Shown here one piece after another: positions 5,481-7,207 of a stretch of DNA of 7,207 nucleotides. The DNA is from Candidatus Odinarchaeota archaeon (lineage in GTDB: Archaea > Asgardarchaeota > JAGGXT01). Every line of letters begins with the position of its first letter. Position 1 is the stretch's first letter. Under the pieces are notes generated by a model. That model had not been told where the DNA came from. It worked only from the letters and a program-made list of their open reading frames with translations, and did not search any database. The DNA is taken from positions 1-7,207 of the forward strand of contig JAGGXT010000138.1 of the NCBI GenBank assembly GCA_021162905.1, written 5' to 3'. Position numbers and translations under genes: made by a program.

Positions 5481-7148
5481 CTACCCTTTTTTCTCTAAAA
5501 TTTTTTCTAACCTTGATATAAACCATTCTTGCCCTAGTGCTTCTATTAACGGCCCAACTCTAGGTCCAAATTTTTTATTTAAAATCACAAGATATATAGC
5601 CTCAAAAATCTGTTTTACAGTTAGTCCTTCAGTATTTCTCCCAATTTCAAATATCAATGCTTGAATCTCTTCTCCTGATAGTCTTTTTTCTTTAAAGATT
5701 TGAAGAAGTTTCTCTAAACCTGCTTTTTGGGCTTCCGATAGTTTTTTCTTTATGTCCTCTACATCTTCAGTGATTACTATTTTATATTGTTCTGGTCCAA
5801 ATTGCTCGACCCAATTTTTTGCAAGGTGTAAAGTCTTCTTAATAGAACTTAATACATATTCACTATGTGCATCTATTTCAATATCTTTGTATATCTTCTT
5901 AATAACTTGAACGCACTTTTCAAGGACCTTATCTTCACCTAATAATGACTCAAGTTGAGCCATTATTATAGCAAACCTAAAAGGAAGTCTTATCGGTCTT
6001 TGTGAGGTATTTTCATTTGGCATGACTAGTGGATATAAAAATTTAACTAACCGTTTTGTCTCGTCATCGGCATCAATTTCATCATAAAATATCTTCTCAA
6101 ATCTTTCAAAATCATCTATTAATTGAGGCAAGTTTTCAGGTCTCACTGAGATTGACTTCATTGGGTGCGTTCTAAGAATTACATATCTTAGTATTTCGGG
6201 CCAAGCTATTTCAAGAAACTCTTTAGGGGTGAATACTATACCTTTATGTGTCTTCATATCCCTTTCTCCAAGTCGAATCCACTCATAGGGCACTTTTACA
6301 GGTCCTCTATATCCGAAAACTTCTTTTGCGATTTCTAATCCAGTATCATAAGCCCCTCCTTTAACACAATGATCTTTTCCAGCTGGCTCGCAAGATACTT
6401 TCATAACAGACCATTTAGCTGGCCAGTCCACTCTCCATGTTAGTTTTACTCTTAAATTATCAAGTTTATCTGTTTTTTCATAGCCACAGGCATTGCACTT
6501 GTAGGTTACAGTATCTGCCTCAGGATCGTACTTTTGTACCCTATTTGGCATAATTTTTCTCTCTTTTACTAGTTGTAGCTTACCACATTTTTCGCAGACA
6601 ACACTAGCTGGCATCCATGTCTTTAATTGCTCAATATATTTTTCTTTTTGCTCTGGGCCAAGTGTTGGCGCAACGTATTTTTCATAAATTTTTCTTATCT
6701 TGTCGACATTTCTAAGAGCCAATCTAACAGCATTTTTCATCTCCCTCGATTCATAAAATTTGCTAGTCCAAATGATTTTAGGGTTTAATCCAAAATCAGG
6801 AAATGTTTCAATCAGTTCCATAGCAAAGTGTTCTCCATAACTTCTATGGCAACCATATGGATCTGGAATATCTGAAAAAGGCATGCCTAGATATTTTTCA
6901 AACTCCTTTGGAACATATGAAGGAAAATGTTTTGCAGGATCAAAATCGTCGATAAAAAACGTAAAAATTACATTTTTACCCATATTTTTCAGAATCCTAT
7001 AAAGAGCGTCGGAAATAATAAGCTCTCTCATAATACCAATATGAATCCTACCACTAGTCGTTTTTCCAGTATTAATTACAATGTGTTCATCGTTACGTTT
7101 TAATATTTCATCTACTATATCAAGTAACCAGTGCGAAATGTTCTCCAT
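5481..7148 (-). CDS. lysS: Class I lysyl-tRNA synthetase (archaeal type)
   Basis: A 555-residue class I LysRS, a little longer than typical archaeal members. It activates lysine with ATP and charges tRNA-Lys in the cytoplasm. Numbered from the ATG at 7148: the HIGH-equivalent is HIGI (36-39) in TSGRIHIGIMRE; the HW near the N-terminus (6-7) and FFIDDFDP (64-71) are family signatures. Two CxxC pairs (C185/C188 and C218/C221) make a zinc knuckle. WRVDWPAKW (238-246) and AGKDH...GGAYDTG (256-270) are strong LysRS-I motifs. The KMSKS position reads DMKTHKG (297-303), lacking the usual Ser residues. Residues from about 340 form the helical anticodon-binding region. An in-frame GTG at 7157 would add MNY, but AGGTGA at 7159-7154 contains that GTG and is an ideal SD for the ATG. 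The gene converges on the coiled-coil gene. Confidence 0.94.
   Translation of the reverse strand: MENISHWLLDIVDEILKRNDEHIVINTGKTTSGRIHIGIMRELIISDALYRILKNMGKNVIFTFFIDDFDPAKHFPSYVPKEFEKYLGMPFSDIPDPYGCHRSYGEHFAMELIETFPDFGLNPKIIWTSKFYESREMKNAVRLALRNVDKIRKIYEKYVAPTLGPEQKEKYIEQLKTWMPASVVCEKCGKLQLVKERKIMPNRVQKYDPEADTVTYKCNACGYEKTDKLDNLRVKLTWRVDWPAKWSVMKVSCEPAGKDHCVKGGAYDTGLEIAKEVFGYRGPVKVPYEWIRLGERDMKTHKGIVFTPKEFLEIAWPEILRYVILRTHPMKSISVRPENLPQLIDDFERFEKIFYDEIDADDETKRLVKFLYPLVMPNENTSQRPIRLPFRFAIIMAQLESLLGEDKVLEKCVQVIKKIYKDIEIDAHSEYVLSSIKKTLHLAKNWVEQFGPEQYKIVITEDVEDIKKKLSEAQKAGLEKLLQIFKEKRLSGEEIQALIFEIGRNTEGLTVKQIFEAIYLVILNKKFGPRVGPLIEALGQEWFISRLEKILEKKG
5487..5506 (+). terminator. T-tract terminator candidate for the longin-GTPase operon
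   Basis: Two T6 runs (5487-5492 and 5501-5506) occur on the plus strand 50-70 bases after the coiled-coil gene. They also encode the Lys-rich C-terminus of LysRS on the other strand, so the T content has a coding explanation. This makes the terminator call weaker than that for the opposite strand. Confidence 0.35.
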
Positions 7149-7153
7149 ATAGT

Positions 7154-7159
7154 TCACCT
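7154..7159 (-). promoter_or_regulatory. Shine-Dalgarno that places the lysS start at ATG 7148
   Basis: On the minus strand AGGTGA is followed by 5 bases and then ATG at 7148. The upstream GTG at 7157 is part of this SD and has no comparable SD of its own apart from a distant CTCCTAAG-type stretch. The choice removes three residues (MNY) from the longest reading frame. Confidence 0.65.
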
Positions 7160-7176
7160 TACTCTTAGGAGAATAA

Positions 7177-7186
7177 AAATATAAAA
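7177..7186 (-). promoter_or_regulatory. Candidate TATA box for lysS
   Basis: On the minus strand TTTTATATTT sits about 30-40 bases before the ATG at 7148. Transcription would start near 7155, giving a very short leader. An alternative, AAATATTTA-like element just upstream (about 7188-7196), would start near 7165 and keep the SD in the mRNA, so it may be the better choice. AT-richness makes both calls tentative. Confidence 0.3.
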
Positions 7187-7207
7187 TAAATATTTTTGTG
7201 ATCCACA

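Noticed and set aside
1..7207. CRISPR array, tRNA/rRNA genes, insertion sequences, long repeats
   Set aside because: No regularly spaced repeats, cloverleaf-like sequence, transposase motif or inverted terminal repeats were found on reading both strands.

Overview
The window looks archaeal. It is AT-rich (roughly one third G+C by eye). It encodes a class I lysyl-tRNA synthetase of the archaeal type, a UPF0282-type metallo-beta-lactamase protein, a GTPBP1-like translational GTPase and an archaeal/eukaryotic-style polyprenyl-phosphate GlcNAc-1-phosphate transferase. Genes are preceded by TATA-like boxes and Shine-Dalgarno (SD) motifs, and three of the six complete genes begin with TTG or GTG. 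The lineage cannot be fixed from the sequence. A member of the Thermoproteota/TACK-Asgard side is my best guess, because of the Arf-like GTPase with a longin-like domain; this is inference.

Layout from left to right. Positions 1-1089 (minus) hold a membrane glycosyltransferase (GT4/MraY-AglH type) and, translationally coupled behind it, the first 29 codons of a small hydrophobic protein that runs off the left edge. Positions 1187-3828 (minus) are a two-gene operon: a GTPBP1-like GTPase, then an UPF0282 metallo-beta-lactamase-fold protein 11 bases downstream. Positions 3829-3974 are a divergent control region. Positions 3975-5437 (plus) are a second two-gene operon with a 4-base ATGA overlap: a 274-residue protein with an N-terminal longin-like domain joined to an Arf-like small GTPase, then a 213-residue acidic, proline-rich, double coiled-coil protein. 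Positions 5481-7148 (minus) encode lysyl-tRNA synthetase, converging on the coiled-coil gene with only 43 bases between them. No RNA gene, CRISPR array, insertion sequence or convincing repeat was seen.

The LysRS and GTPBP1-like proteins belong to translation or ribosome/RNA quality control, and the glycosyltransferase to lipid-linked glycan synthesis for protein N-glycosylation. The plus-strand pair is the standout. A regulatory GTPase carrying a trafficking-type platform domain in cis, coupled to a coiled-coil partner, resembles the parts list of eukaryotic endomembrane GTPase systems (Arf/SR-beta with longin proteins and coiled-coil effectors). I treat it as a candidate undescribed membrane-associated or cytoskeletal GTPase module.
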